From: Alkalihalobacterium elongatum
GTDB lineage: Bacteria > Bacillota > Bacilli > Bacillales > Bacillaceae_F
Reading direction: 5' to 3'
Length of the DNA: 64,000 nucleotides
NCBI RefSeq assembly: GCF_019024285.1
Contig: NZ_WMKZ01000001.1
Location: 434,001 to 498,000, forward strand
Of this stretch, positions 8,103 through 16,988 are shown one piece after another. The notes under the pieces are model-generated. The model was not told the origin of the DNA. It did not search any database and saw only the letters and a list, made by a program, of their open reading frames with translations. The stretch's first letter is position 1, and every line of letters begins with the position of its first letter. Both the position numbers and the translations under genes were made by a program.

Positions 8103-10289
8103 TTATTTTTTTAGGTTTAGCTTGGCTAGTGCTTCTGCTAGTGCTGAGTTAAATGGTTCTTCTTGTTTGTTTTGTTTATTTAAATATTGATTTACCTCTT
8201 TTTTAGATACTTTCGTATTTTTCTCTTTTTTCTTTCTCTCATTAAACGATGATAGTTTCTCTTTGTGCCCACAGCTGCAAGCAAATACTTGGCCCTCCCC
8301 TTGTCCACGTAATTCTAGTTTTTTGAAGCACTTCGGACAACGGGCATTCGTTTTTTTGGCAACTGCTTTTCTGTGTCCACACTCGCGATCCTCACAAACG
8401 AGCATCTTTCCTTTTTTCCCGTTAACTTGCAGTAGATTTTTTCCACATTCTGGACAAGTTCGCCCTGAAACATTATCATGCTTAAATTTCCGCTCACTCA
8501 CTTTAATTTCGTTAATGATTGCTTTAGTATATTCTTTCATTTCCACGAGAAAAGCTTGCTTCGTTAACTTTCCTTTTGCAATCGCCTCAAGCTTTTGCTC
8601 CCATTCTGCTGTCAGCGCTGGAGACTTAAGGTCTGTGGGAACTAGCTCTAATAATTGCCTTCCTTTGGAAGTCGTTACGATATCTTTTCCTCTTTTTTCA
8701 ATTAGAAAGCTATTAAAAAGCTTATCTATAATATCAGCTCTCGTAGCTACTGTACCAAGACCACCTGTTTTTCCAAGAGTTTTAGCAAGCTGTTTATTCG
8801 TTTCTGCCATAAACTTTGCAGGACTTTCCATCGCTGACAGTAACGTTCCTTCGTTAAATAAAGATGGTGGCTTTGTTTCTCCTTCGGTTTGTGAAACCGA
8901 GTGAATGGATAAACGATCTCCTTTTTTATATTGAAGTATATCACTACTTACTGCCCCATCTTTTTCGTCTCTATCCTCTCCATAAATTTCTTTCCAACCT
9001 TGAGATTTAACAATATTTCCTTTCGCCACAAACGTTTCTCCAGCTATTTTAGTTACAACGGTTGTTTGTTCATATTCATGCGGTGGGGAAAGCACAGCTA
9101 AAAACCGCTTTACAACTAAATCATAAATTTTTCGTTCCTTTTCACTCAGCGAAGTCAAATTCGGAGCTACCTCTGTCGGAATTATTGCATGGTGGTCTGA
9201 TACTTTATGGTTATCTACAAAGTGACGGTTTGCCAAGATTGGCTTTTGTCTGATTTTAAAAGCTTGCTTTGAATACGGTCCTACGCCACATGCCTCTAAT
9301 CGATCTTTTAAAGTTTCTACTATATCATCAGATAGGTAACGAGAATCTGTTCGAGGGTACGTTAAGACCTTATGTTGCTCGTACAATTTCTGCATCGTAT
9401 TAAGTGTTTCTTTTGCCGAGAAGTCGAATATACGGTTCGCCTCCCGCTGCAATTCCGTTAAATCAAAAAGTTGAGGTGAATATATCTTTTTTGACTTTTT
9501 CTCGATATCTACAATTTGTATCTGTTGATTGTTTATTATGTCTTGAACTTTTTTTATGTGATCCTGATCAAAAGTTTTCGTATCATTCGTCTTGTCACTC
9601 TGCCACGTCAGCTTCAAATTTTTATCAGCATGAACTGTTAAACCGTAATATTTCTTTGGTTTAAATTCAGCTATTTCTCGTTCTCTTTGACGGATTATTG
9701 CAAGCGTCGGCGTTTGAACTCTTCCGCAAGATAGCTGTGCATTATACTTTGAAGTTAATGCTCTTGTCCCATTTAAACCGACTATCCAATCCGCTTCAGA
9801 TCGAGCAACCGCTGCAGCATAAAGATTTTCATAATCTTTACCTGGGCGAAGCTTTTGAAACCCCTCATTAATCGCCTTATCCGTAACAGAGGAAATCCAC
9901 AGGCGCTTAATTGGCTTTTTAACACTTGCTTTTTCGATTATCCATCTCGCTACTAACTCTCCCTCTCGTCCGGCATCAGTAGCGATAACGATATCTCCAA
10001 CATCTTTACGGTTTAATTGAGTTTTTACTGCCTGATATTGTTTATTTGTCTTTTTTATTACATTAATTTTTAATTTTTGGGGTAACATAGGAAGGTCATT
10101 CAAATTCCAGGATTTATATTTTTCATCATATGATTCTGGGTCAGCTAACGTCACTAAATGGCCAAGTGCCCAAGTCACGATATAACGATCACCTTCAAAA
10201 AATCCGTTGCCTTTTTTCGAACAATTTAAAACTTTTGCAATGTCTCTTCCAACTGAAGGTTTTTCAGCCAGAACTACTGTTTTTTTCAT
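8103..10289 (-). CDS. topB: DNA topoisomerase III
   Basis: A type IA topoisomerase of 728 residues that relaxes and decatenates DNA through a transient 5'-phosphotyrosine. The Toprim domain starts at residue 4 (VVLAEKPSVGRDIAKVL), with TDAGREGEL carrying its acidic residues. The active tyrosine is in LTYPRTDSRYL near residue 310. The C-terminus has two Cys4 zinc ribbons (CPECGKNL.. and CPKCFKKLEL.. ending CSCGH), then a Lys-rich tail. Length matches Bacillus TopB. AAAGGGTG precedes the ATG. It lies one gene away from RecQ, its usual functional partner in resolving recombination intermediates. Confidence 0.97.
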   Translation of the reverse strand: MKKTVVLAEKPSVGRDIAKVLNCSKKGNGFFEGDRYIVTWALGHLVTLADPESYDEKYKSWNLNDLPMLPQKLKINVIKKTNKQYQAVKTQLNRKDVGDIVIATDAGREGELVARWIIEKASVKKPIKRLWISSVTDKAINEGFQKLRPGKDYENLYAAAVARSEADWIVGLNGTRALTSKYNAQLSCGRVQTPTLAIIRQREREIAEFKPKKYYGLTVHADKNLKLTWQSDKTNDTKTFDQDHIKKVQDIINNQQIQIVDIEKKSKKIYSPQLFDLTELQREANRIFDFSAKETLNTMQKLYEQHKVLTYPRTDSRYLSDDIVETLKDRLEACGVGPYSKQAFKIRQKPILANRHFVDNHKVSDHHAIIPTEVAPNLTSLSEKERKIYDLVVKRFLAVLSPPHEYEQTTVVTKIAGETFVAKGNIVKSQGWKEIYGEDRDEKDGAVSSDILQYKKGDRLSIHSVSQTEGETKPPSLFNEGTLLSAMESPAKFMAETNKQLAKTLGKTGGLGTVATRADIIDKLFNSFLIEKRGKDIVTTSKGRQLLELVPTDLKSPALTAEWEQKLEAIAKGKLTKQAFLVEMKEYTKAIINEIKVSERKFKHDNVSGRTCPECGKNLLQVNGKKGKMLVCEDRECGHRKAVAKKTNARCPKCFKKLELRGQGEGQVFACSCGHKEKLSSFNERKKKEKNTKVSKKEVNQYLNKQNKQEEPFNSALAEALAKLNLKK

Positions 10290-10337
10290 GTAAACACCCT
10301 TTCAACAACGACTATTAAGAACTATATCATAAATTGA

Positions 10338-10403
10338 TTGACAGTGAAATTAATGAATGATAAAATTATAAATTTTGCTATTATCAGACAAGTATGATAT
10401 AAT
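10338..10403 (+). promoter_or_regulatory. Two tandem putative sigma-A promoters for the CarD gene
   Basis: P1: TTGACA (10338-10343), 17 bases, TAAAAT (10361-10366). P2: TTGCTA (10375-10380), 17 bases, TATAAT (10398-10403). P2 would start about 25 bases before the AGGAGG ribosome site. Confidence 0.7.
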
Positions 10404-10434
10404 AATGATGAACTCAAATTTAGGAGGTCGAGCT

Positions 10435-10914
10435 ATGTTTCAAATTGGAGACAAGATTGTTTACCCAATGCACGGCGCTGGTGTGATTGAAGATATCGAG
10501 GAAAGAGAAATTCTTGGGGAGACCCAACAATACTATGTCTTAAATTTGTCTCATAGTACGATGCAAGTAATGGTTCCTATGGAGAAAACATCAATTATCG
10601 GTATACGTGAAGTCGTTGACCCAGATACGTTAGAAAAGGCTTTATTAATTCTTCACGAAGGTGAACCAGACGATTCGGTTAATCGTCACCAACGTTATCA
10701 TTTAAACATGAAAAAAATGAAAACTGGTGATATTTGTGAAAGTGCCCAAGTAATTAGGGATTTAATGTTCTTAAATAAAAATAAAAAGCTTGGTACTGAA
10801 GATAAGTTTATGCTTGATAATGCCCGACGCATTTTTATTAGCGAACTCATTCTTGTCAAAGGATTCGAAGAAGAACAAGCTATTGAATTTTTAGACAATG
10901 CAATAAACGGTTAA
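10435..10914 (+). CDS. CarD/CdnL-family transcriptional regulator
   Basis: A 159-residue CarD family protein. The N-terminal Tudor-like RNA polymerase interaction domain begins FQIGDKIVYPMHGAGVIEDI, which is diagnostic; the C-terminal part is helical. Members bind the RNA polymerase beta subunit and stabilise open complexes, often at rRNA promoters. The B. subtilis relative is YdeB. A longer frame opens at 10375, but the ATG at 10435 has AGGAGG at ideal distance and matches the family N-terminus. Two tandem sigma-A-like promoters lie upstream and a strong terminator follows, so it is monocistronic. Confidence 0.93.
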   Translation: MFQIGDKIVYPMHGAGVIEDIEEREILGETQQYYVLNLSHSTMQVMVPMEKTSIIGIREVVDPDTLEKALLILHEGEPDDSVNRHQRYHLNMKKMKTGDICESAQVIRDLMFLNKNKKLGTEDKFMLDNARRIFISELILVKGFEEEQAIEFLDNAING

Positions 10915-10925
10915 TCGAATGAAAG

Positions 10926-10951
10926 CCTCTTCGTAGTGAAGAGGTTTTTTT
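10926..10951 (+). terminator. Intrinsic terminator after CarD gene
   Basis: CCTCTTC-gtagt-GAAGAGG followed by seven Ts, 12 bases after the stop codon. Confidence 0.9.
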
Positions 10952-11185
10952 GTTGTGATGGGCTGGTAGTAGTTGAGCTAGCCTTGTAGTTTGATATGTG
11001 TTTTCTACATAGCATTTTTATCGAGTTTTTCCTCTAGCATGATCTATTTTCTCATTCGTTCCTCGTTTGTTTTAATACTTCCTTAAGCGGGAACCATTCT
11101 TTCACATTTTCCAGTTACAGATGAACATCTAAAAAGCGGTGAAATCCAAGGATTCCCCGCTCTCTATTAATAACACACTATTTAA

Positions 11186-13294
11186 TTAATCTTGTCTTAC
11201 TCTCTTACCAATTACATAGCGAATTTCGAAATAGGAAACTTCTGCTGGTAAGCTCTCCTTAAGAGGCTTTAAGCGCTCAGCACCTATCGTCTCAATGGCT
11301 TCTTCAATTAATTGTTCATGTTGCTCATTCACAAACTGACGAAGATCGATATCTTTGCCTTCGTCATAACATTTTTCGAAGTGAGTTAGAACCGTTTCTT
11401 CAGAACACTCCCTTTGCTCTGCAATCTCATTGACTGAACTTCCTTGTAGATACATTTCATACGTAATATGATGGCTCGGTACTTTTGAGGAAGCTTTTTT
11501 TTGTACGAAAACTTCCTGTTCGCCTTTCTGATCCTTAAAAGGTTGTAGCGCGTTTAAAAATTGTTCACCATACTTCTGAAGTTTTTGCTGCCCGACCCCG
11601 TTAACTTGCAATAATTCTTCAGTGGTAATAGGAATTGCCTTACTCATTTCACGAAGGGTTTTATCTGAGAAGATTAAGTATGGAGGTACTTTTTCTTCAT
11701 CTGCAATTTCCTTACGTAATTTACGTAAACTCTCGAAAACTTCATCGTTAGCCTCGATTACTACTCGCTCAACCTTTTCTTTACGATAAACTTTCAGCTC
11801 TCCTTTTAGGACAGTTACTGCTTTTTCAGTTAAGCGTAACGTCGGAAAATTGCCTTCCGACGGCTTTAGGAATTGTTCTGCCGTTAAATAATCAATAAAC
11901 TGTGATAGGTTTTTTCCAGTCCATGTTTTAAGCAATCCGTAGGTCGTCAATTGATCTAATTTAAAATCTTTTACCTTTTTACTTTCAGAACCAACTAAAA
12001 CTTGAGCGACGATCGTTTTTCCGAACTTTTCTCGCATTCTTTTAATCGTGGAAAAGACCATTTGTGCTTCTGTAGTCACATCTGAAGTTTCGCCATCATC
12101 TAGACAGTTCGAACACTTATTACATTTTTCAAATTCATCATCCTCAAAATAGTGTCCAATATATTGTTGTAAACACGATTCCGTATGACAATAATCCACC
12201 ATCTGTTGTAGCTTTTTGTATTCGTTTGTTCGCCTCGATTCTTCTAAATCAGACTGTTCAATTAAAAACTTTTGAATCCGAATATCATCAGGAGCAAAAA
12301 GCAGCACACATTCACTTTCTTCACCGTCACGTCCTGCTCTTCCCGCTTCTTGATAGTACGATTCAATATTTCTTGGCAAATTGTAATGCAGGACGAATCG
12401 CACATTAGATTTGTCAATTCCCATTCCGAATGCATTCGTTGCGATCATAACCGTTATATTGTCACGGATAAAATCATCCTGATATTTTGCGCGTTCTAGA
12501 TCTGATAAGCCTCCATGATATTTTCCAACAGCTATGCCCTTTTCGGTTAATTTATCATACAGCTGCTCAACGACTTTTCGCGTTGACGCATAGATAATCC
12601 CTGAGCTTGCGGCATGCTTTTTTAAGTATTGCGAGACATAAGAAAATTTATCCTGCCCTTTGACCACTTGTAACGATAAGTTATCTCTTCTCGCTCCATT
12701 CACAATCGTATTCTCTTCTTCAATGCTTAAGTGCCGGCAAATATCTTCTCTTACTTGAGGCGTTGCCGTTGCCGTTAACGCTAACACAACTGGATTGGTC
12801 GGCAGTTTCCTGATGAGTGATGATATATTTAAATAACTCGGGCGGAAATCATGTCCCCATTGTGAAAGACAGTGCGCTTCATCGATTGCAACGAGCGTAA
12901 TCGGTAGCTCATTTAATAAATAAAAGAAACGAACGTCTTCTAACCGCTCAGGTGCAATATAAATTAACTTATATTGTTCATTTCTCATATTCTCGATCCG
13001 TTCACTCAATTCACTATTCGAGAGAGAACTATTAATATATGTACTCGGAATTCCAAGCTGATTTAACCCGTCCACCTGGTCTTTCATTAATGAAATAAGC
13101 GGTGATACAACGATGGTCATTCCATCGAATATAAGAGCTGGAATTTGATAACAGATTGATTTCCCACCACCTGTTGGCATAATTCCAAGTGTATTTTTTC
13201 CTTCTAAAACTTTTTCAACAATATGACTTTGACCTTTACGAAAAGATTCATAACCAAAATATTGCTTTAAAAGTTCAACTGCTTTTGTTTGCAT
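11186..13294 (-). CDS. recQ: ATP-dependent DNA helicase RecQ
   Basis: A 702-residue 3'-5' superfamily 2 helicase. In order: Walker A (MPTGGGKSICYQIP, near residue 40), DEAH box (AIDEAHCLSQWGHDF), motif VI with QEAGRAGRDG, a zinc-binding RecQ-Ct region (cysteines in YCHTESC and CNKCSNC, about residues 373-396), an HRDC domain near 510-580 (LLQVNGVGQQKLQKYG) and a C-terminal helix-turn-helix (YLQGSSVNEIAEQRECSEE), typical of the long Firmicute RecQ form. It unwinds recombination and stalled-fork intermediates with topoisomerase III, encoded nearby. Start ATG follows AGGAAGGAG. Confidence 0.96.
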   Translation of the reverse strand: MQTKAVELLKQYFGYESFRKGQSHIVEKVLEGKNTLGIMPTGGGKSICYQIPALIFDGMTIVVSPLISLMKDQVDGLNQLGIPSTYINSSLSNSELSERIENMRNEQYKLIYIAPERLEDVRFFYLLNELPITLVAIDEAHCLSQWGHDFRPSYLNISSLIRKLPTNPVVLALTATATPQVREDICRHLSIEEENTIVNGARRDNLSLQVVKGQDKFSYVSQYLKKHAASSGIIYASTRKVVEQLYDKLTEKGIAVGKYHGGLSDLERAKYQDDFIRDNITVMIATNAFGMGIDKSNVRFVLHYNLPRNIESYYQEAGRAGRDGEESECVLLFAPDDIRIQKFLIEQSDLEESRRTNEYKKLQQMVDYCHTESCLQQYIGHYFEDDEFEKCNKCSNCLDDGETSDVTTEAQMVFSTIKRMREKFGKTIVAQVLVGSESKKVKDFKLDQLTTYGLLKTWTGKNLSQFIDYLTAEQFLKPSEGNFPTLRLTEKAVTVLKGELKVYRKEKVERVVIEANDEVFESLRKLRKEIADEEKVPPYLIFSDKTLREMSKAIPITTEELLQVNGVGQQKLQKYGEQFLNALQPFKDQKGEQEVFVQKKASSKVPSHHITYEMYLQGSSVNEIAEQRECSEETVLTHFEKCYDEGKDIDLRQFVNEQHEQLIEEAIETIGAERLKPLKESLPAEVSYFEIRYVIGKRVRQD

Positions 13295-13647
13295 GAATGA
13301 ACTCCTTCCTAAACACTGCTTTTTCTATTGTAAAGGAAAATATAATTTTTATAAATGGAGGAAGAGACCTTTTCTACTTGTGATTAGTTAAGAGTACTAA
13401 GGGGATTAATGCTCTATCATCGTTAATTTGAGGTTAATCTGATACTTCATTTTACAATAGTTCAATGACTCATTGTATAAACTTTTTGTAAAGAAACGCA
13501 CTTCTCTTCAAAGCTTTCAATTTTAAAAATAATAAATTGGATATTTTCAAAGTATGTTAAAATAGTTTCATTCGTTTTATAATAGGTAAGATGCGAAAAG
13601 TTAAATTGATTATCTATAAATTTATATAGAAAGAGTGTTGTCCATTC
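13295..13647 (+). other. Divergent intergenic region with possible leader peptide
   Basis: This 353-base spacer separates recQ from the ABC-F gene. Near its right end a 12-codon frame (13591-13629, MRKVKLIIYKFI) opens with ATG after a weak AGGTAAG and stops 18 bases before the ABC-F start. TATAAT occurs at 13578-13583 without a convincing -35. Some ABC-F genes are attenuated through such leaders, but no clear terminator/antiterminator is visible. Nothing else seen. Confidence 0.3.
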
Positions 13648-15204
13648 ATGAGTGTATTAACGGTGAAAAACTTAAGTCACGGATTTGGTGACCGTGCGAT
13701 TTTTAATGATGTATCTTTCCGCCTTTTAAGGGGAGAACATATTGGTCTGATCGGAGCAAACGGCGAAGGTAAATCGACGTTTATGAATATCATTACAGGA
13801 AAACTGCAACCAGACGCTGGAAAAGTAGAATGGTCGAAACGAGTACGTGTTGGTTACTTAGATCAACATACAGTTCTGTCAAAAGGCATGACGATGCGCG
13901 ATGTATTAAAAAGTGCATTTCAATATTTATTTGACTTAGAAACACAAATGAATGAGCTTTTTGATAAAATGGGTGATGTTTCTCCAGAGGAATTAGAAAA
14001 GTTACTTGAAGAAACAGGGACGATTCAAGATATTTTAACGAATAATGATTTTTATACAATTGATGCTAAAGTCGAAGAAATTGCTCGTGGTCTTGGACTA
14101 TCAGATATTGGTCTTGATCGTGATGTTGATGATTTAAGCGGTGGACAACGAACAAAAGTCCTTTTGGCTAAACTATTACTAGAGAAGCCTGATATCTTAC
14201 TATTGGACGAGCCGACAAACTATTTAGATGAGCAGCATATTGAGTGGTTAAAGCGTTACTTAAATGAATATGAAAATGCGTTTATCTTAATCTCACATGA
14301 CATCCCGTTCTTAAATAGCGTTATTAACCTCATTTATCATATGGAAAACCAAGAGTTGAACCGTTATGTCGGCGATTACGACCACTTCCTAGAAGTTCAC
14401 GATATGAAAAAACAACAATTAGAAGCAGCCTATAAAAAGCAACAACAAGAAATATCTGAGCTTAAGGACTTCGTTGCAAGAAACAAAGCCCGCGTGTCCA
14501 CACGTAATATGGCAATGTCCCGCCAGAAAAAGCTAGATAAAATGGAAGTCATTGAACTTGCTAAAGAGAAGCCAAAACCAGAGTTTAATTTCAAAGAGTC
14601 TCGTGCATCTGGAAAAGTTATCTTTGAAACAAAAGATTTAGTGATTGGATATGATGAACCACTTTCAAGACCGTTAAACCTGCGTATGGAACGCGGACAA
14701 AAAGTCGCATTGTACGGGGCAAACGGTATCGGTAAAACGACGTTATTACGTAGCATTTTAGGCGAGATTAAGCCTGTCTCAGGTTCGGTTGAACGAGGAG
14801 ACTACTTGCATATTGGCTATTTTGAACAAGAAGCGAAAGCGGATAATCAAAATTCGTGTATTGACGAAATTTGGAAAGAGTTCCCCTCATATAGCCAGGC
14901 GGAAGTTCGTGCTGCATTAGCAAAATGCGGATTAACGACTAAGCATATCGAAAGTAAAATTATGGTCTTAAGTGGTGGAGAAAAAGCAAAAGTTCGTCTA
15001 TGTAAGCTTATTAACAATGAAACAAACTTACTCGTACTCGATGAGCCGACGAACCACCTTGATGTCGATGCAAAAGAAGAATTAAAGCGTGCCTTAAAAG
15101 CTTACAAAGGAAGCATTCTTCTTATTAGCCACGAACCTGAATTCTATAATGATATCGTTACTGAAAAATGGAATTGTGAGGATTGGACAACGAAGGTTAT
15201 TTAA
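13648..15204 (+). CDS. yfmM: ABC-F family ATPase, YfmM type
   Basis: A 518-residue soluble ABC-F protein with two nucleotide-binding domains and no membrane segments. Domain 1: Walker A GANGEGKST (near 36), signature LSGGQRTK, Walker [12 protein letters not shown]. Domain 2: Walker A GANGIGKTT (near 360), signature [19 protein letters not shown]. The basic, helical linker between them (near 255-310, Lys/Gln-rich) is the ribosome-reaching P-site tRNA interaction motif. Length and sequence match B. subtilis YfmM (518 aa). ABC-F proteins rescue or tune stalled ribosomes; a role in antibiotic resistance is possible but unproven here. Confidence 0.93.
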   Translation: MSVLTVKNLSHGFGDRAIFNDVSFRLLRGEHIGLIGANGEGKSTFMNIITGKLQPDAGKVEWSKRVRVGYLDQHTVLSKGMTMRDVLKSAFQYLFDLETQMNELFDKMGDVSPEELEKLLEETGTIQDILTNNDFYTIDAKVEEIARGLGLSDIGLDRDVDDLSGGQRTKVLLAKLLLEKPDILLLDEPTNYLDEQHIEWLKRYLNEYENAFILISHDIPFLNSVINLIYHMENQELNRYVGDYDHFLEVHDMKKQQLEAAYKKQQQEISELKDFVARNKARVSTRNMAMSRQKKLDKMEVIELAKEKPKPEFNFKESRASGKVIFETKDLVIGYDEPLSRPLNLRMERGQKVALYGANGIGKTTLLRSILGEIKPVSGSVERGDYLHIGYFEQEAKADNQNSCIDEIWKEFPSYSQAEVRAALAKCGLTTKHIESKIMVLSGGEKAKVRLCKLINNETNLLVLDEPTNHLDVDAKEELKRALKAYKGSILLISHEPEFYNDIVTEKWNCEDWTTKVI

Positions 15205-15218
15205 TTCTTTAATAAATA

Positions 15219-15253
15219 AAATACGCTCAGACCGTAATGGTTTGAGCGTATTT
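15219..15253. terminator. Bidirectional intrinsic terminator
   Basis: AAATACGCTCAGACC pairs with GGTTTGAGCGTATTT (one G-T wobble) between the convergent stops at 15204 and 15275, with A- and T-rich flanks. Confidence 0.85.
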
Positions 15254-15274
15254 ATTTATACAGATAAGAATGTG

Positions 15275-16153
15275 CTATTTTTCTAGAAATACCTCTATTA
15301 CATCTGCAAAATACGTGGCAGCTCTCTTTACCTCCTCTAATGAATTTTCATAGCCACCAATGTCTATCATTATCGCTTGATTGTGAAGATCTTGATTGTA
15401 TATCTCGTTTCGGCCTATACCTCCAGTTCTGACAACACCTCTTGATAAACCAGGGTACATTTCTTCTGCTAGTCGGTGGAGTTCTGCTGCAAAATCAAAA
15501 TTGCTCCTTTGGTGTAACTCCCCTCCGACGTTAAAGTAAATTCTAGCAACTTCTTCACCATTGATAGTAGTTGTTGTTTGGTTCCTTGATAAAGAATCGC
15601 GGTGTATATCAAACACCATTTGTATGTTGTCATATTTTGTGAGTACTTCCTCTACATTTTCCCTCGACACATCATAGGAGTCCGTGTACTTCAGTCCGCG
15701 CTCTTCAAGTATCGTTTGAAAATCAGTGGCATCATGAAGGGTAACAATTCGTCTCTTCGTTAACTCATTACTTAAATGCTCTCCAACAGCGGTAATATTA
15801 TTTTCACGGTGCCAAGCATGCGCTCCTGGAAATTCGTCATCCTCGTTTACTTCTATATCCAACTCTGGCAGGAACGCTTCCCACGTATGAGTGTGATAAA
15901 TATAGACTTCGATATCCTTTTCATACTCTGCATGCTGGTGGAACAGCCCCTCTATATTGAAAACGAATAACAGCAATAATATGCTTGCAAAAATTGTGCC
16001 CGTTACAGGAAGCATTAATTTATTTTTTGATCGTAATGAAAATTTGTGAACGAGCTTTCCTTCCAATTGGTCAACAAAATCTTCGTTAGGCTTTATGTTT
16101 GAATGGCTTTTCTTTAATTCTCTTAAAATTTCAAGTTCTTCATTTCGATCCAT
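15275..16153 (-). CDS. Membrane protein with anti-sigma-like N-terminus and SpoIIP amidase-like ectodomain
   Basis: A 292-residue protein in three parts. Residues 1-45 are cytoplasmic and charged (IKPNEDFVDQLEGKL), resembling the short N-terminal region of ECF anti-sigma factors. Residues about 47-67 form one membrane span. The outside part is a SpoIIP-type cell-wall amidase domain: YIYHTHTWEAFLP, FDIHRDS, FNVGG, and YNQDLHNQAIMIDIGG. At the last motif I see Asp (MIDIGG) where this superfamily usually has Glu. The gene begins one base after the stop of an ECF sigma factor, in the position an anti-sigma gene normally takes. I infer an anti-sigma/wall-sensor role; ordinary annotation would be 'stage II sporulation protein P'. 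The ATG at 16153 has GGTGG at good spacing. Confidence 0.85.
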   Translation of the reverse strand: MDRNEELEILRELKKSHSNIKPNEDFVDQLEGKLVHKFSLRSKNKLMLPVTGTIFASILLLLFVFNIEGLFHQHAEYEKDIEVYIYHTHTWEAFLPELDIEVNEDDEFPGAHAWHRENNITAVGEHLSNELTKRRIVTLHDATDFQTILEERGLKYTDSYDVSRENVEEVLTKYDNIQMVFDIHRDSLSRNQTTTTINGEEVARIYFNVGGELHQRSNFDFAAELHRLAEEMYPGLSRGVVRTGGIGRNEIYNQDLHNQAIMIDIGGYENSLEEVKRAATYFADVIEVFLEK

Positions 16154-16154
16154 T

Positions 16155-16691
16155 TCAAACCCACCTTTCATTTACTAGACTAGTATCTGACTCTAGTTCA
16201 TTCTTTAATTGTTTTAAAGCGCGATGATAATTAACTTTTACCTTAGACTCATTCCAATTCATGATTTGAGCAGTCTCTTTCACAGAAAACTCTTGTATTC
16301 CTCTAAGGATAATAACCATCCGATATTCATACTTTAACTTTTTTAATGAAGTATACACGGCATCAATCTCTTCTTTTGCTTCAACCATCTCTTCAGTTGT
16401 CTTTTCTTTGGAAGGAATGAATTTTAAGACTATGTCACTCATCAATTGCTGTCTTCTAGTTCTTTTTGAGTGATCGATGGCAACATTTCTTGCTATCGAA
16501 AAAATCCATGTTTTTAATTGAGAGTCACCTTTAAACTTAGGTAACGATTTAAATAAACGAATAAATACTTCCTGCGTTAAGTCTTCTGATTCATTTCTCG
16601 TATTTGTAAAGGCTACTAGAAACTTATAGACATCGTTGTAATGGTCACGGTAAATTTGTTTAATTTCTTCTTTAACTTGTTCTCGCTCCAA
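16155..16691 (-). CDS. ECF RNA polymerase sigma factor, SigX-like
   Basis: A 178-residue group 4 sigma factor. Region 2 (YRDHYNDVYKFLVAFTN, then EDLTQEVFIRLFKSLPKF and TWIFSIARNVAIDHSKR) recognises the -10 element. Region 4 (MVIILRGIQEFSVKETAQIM, then NESKVKVNYHRALKQLK) recognises the -35. The sequence pattern is close to B. subtilis SigX. The next gene, one base away, encodes the putative membrane anti-sigma/SpoIIP-like protein. A TGTAACC element 55 bases upstream with a matching -10 suggests that it transcribes itself. SigX-type factors control cell-envelope functions; the target set here is unknown. Confidence 0.93.
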   Translation of the reverse strand: MEREQVKEEIKQIYRDHYNDVYKFLVAFTNTRNESEDLTQEVFIRLFKSLPKFKGDSQLKTWIFSIARNVAIDHSKRTRRQQLMSDIVLKFIPSKEKTTEEMVEAKEEIDAVYTSLKKLKYEYRMVIILRGIQEFSVKETAQIMNWNESKVKVNYHRALKQLKNELESDTSLVNERWV

Positions 16692-16723
16692 AGTTCAACC
16701 TCCCCTTTTTTATTGATACTGAT

Positions 16724-16752
16724 TAGTCTAATTTCAGCACAAAAAGGTTACA
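16724..16752 (-). promoter_or_regulatory. Putative autoregulated ECF promoter
   Basis: On the minus strand a TGTAACC -35 (16746-16752) is followed after 17 bases from TGTAAC by AGACTA, where AGAC resembles the CGAC -10 of SigX-type promoters. It lies directly upstream of the ECF sigma gene. Confidence 0.5.
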
Positions 16753-16988
16753 AATCTTTTAAATTTAATTTGATTTCATTATGGAAGAAAATTTATTTAT
16801 CACATCTCCAATAATGTCCGTTCAAAGAATCGTGTGAAAATAACTCATTTTTTATCATTTACACCATTATACAACTGTAAATTGATTGTATCTTTAGTGA
16901 AAGTTAACTCTAAATTAATCTTTAAAATTTGCATTCCAAACGTACTCATGGTAGTAAATAAGTTAGAACCTGGGAGGGCGATGTCACT

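Noticed and set aside
8263-8904. 213-codon frame opposite topB
   Set aside because: It lies wholly antisense to a clear topoisomerase gene and has no ribosome site or recognisable domain.
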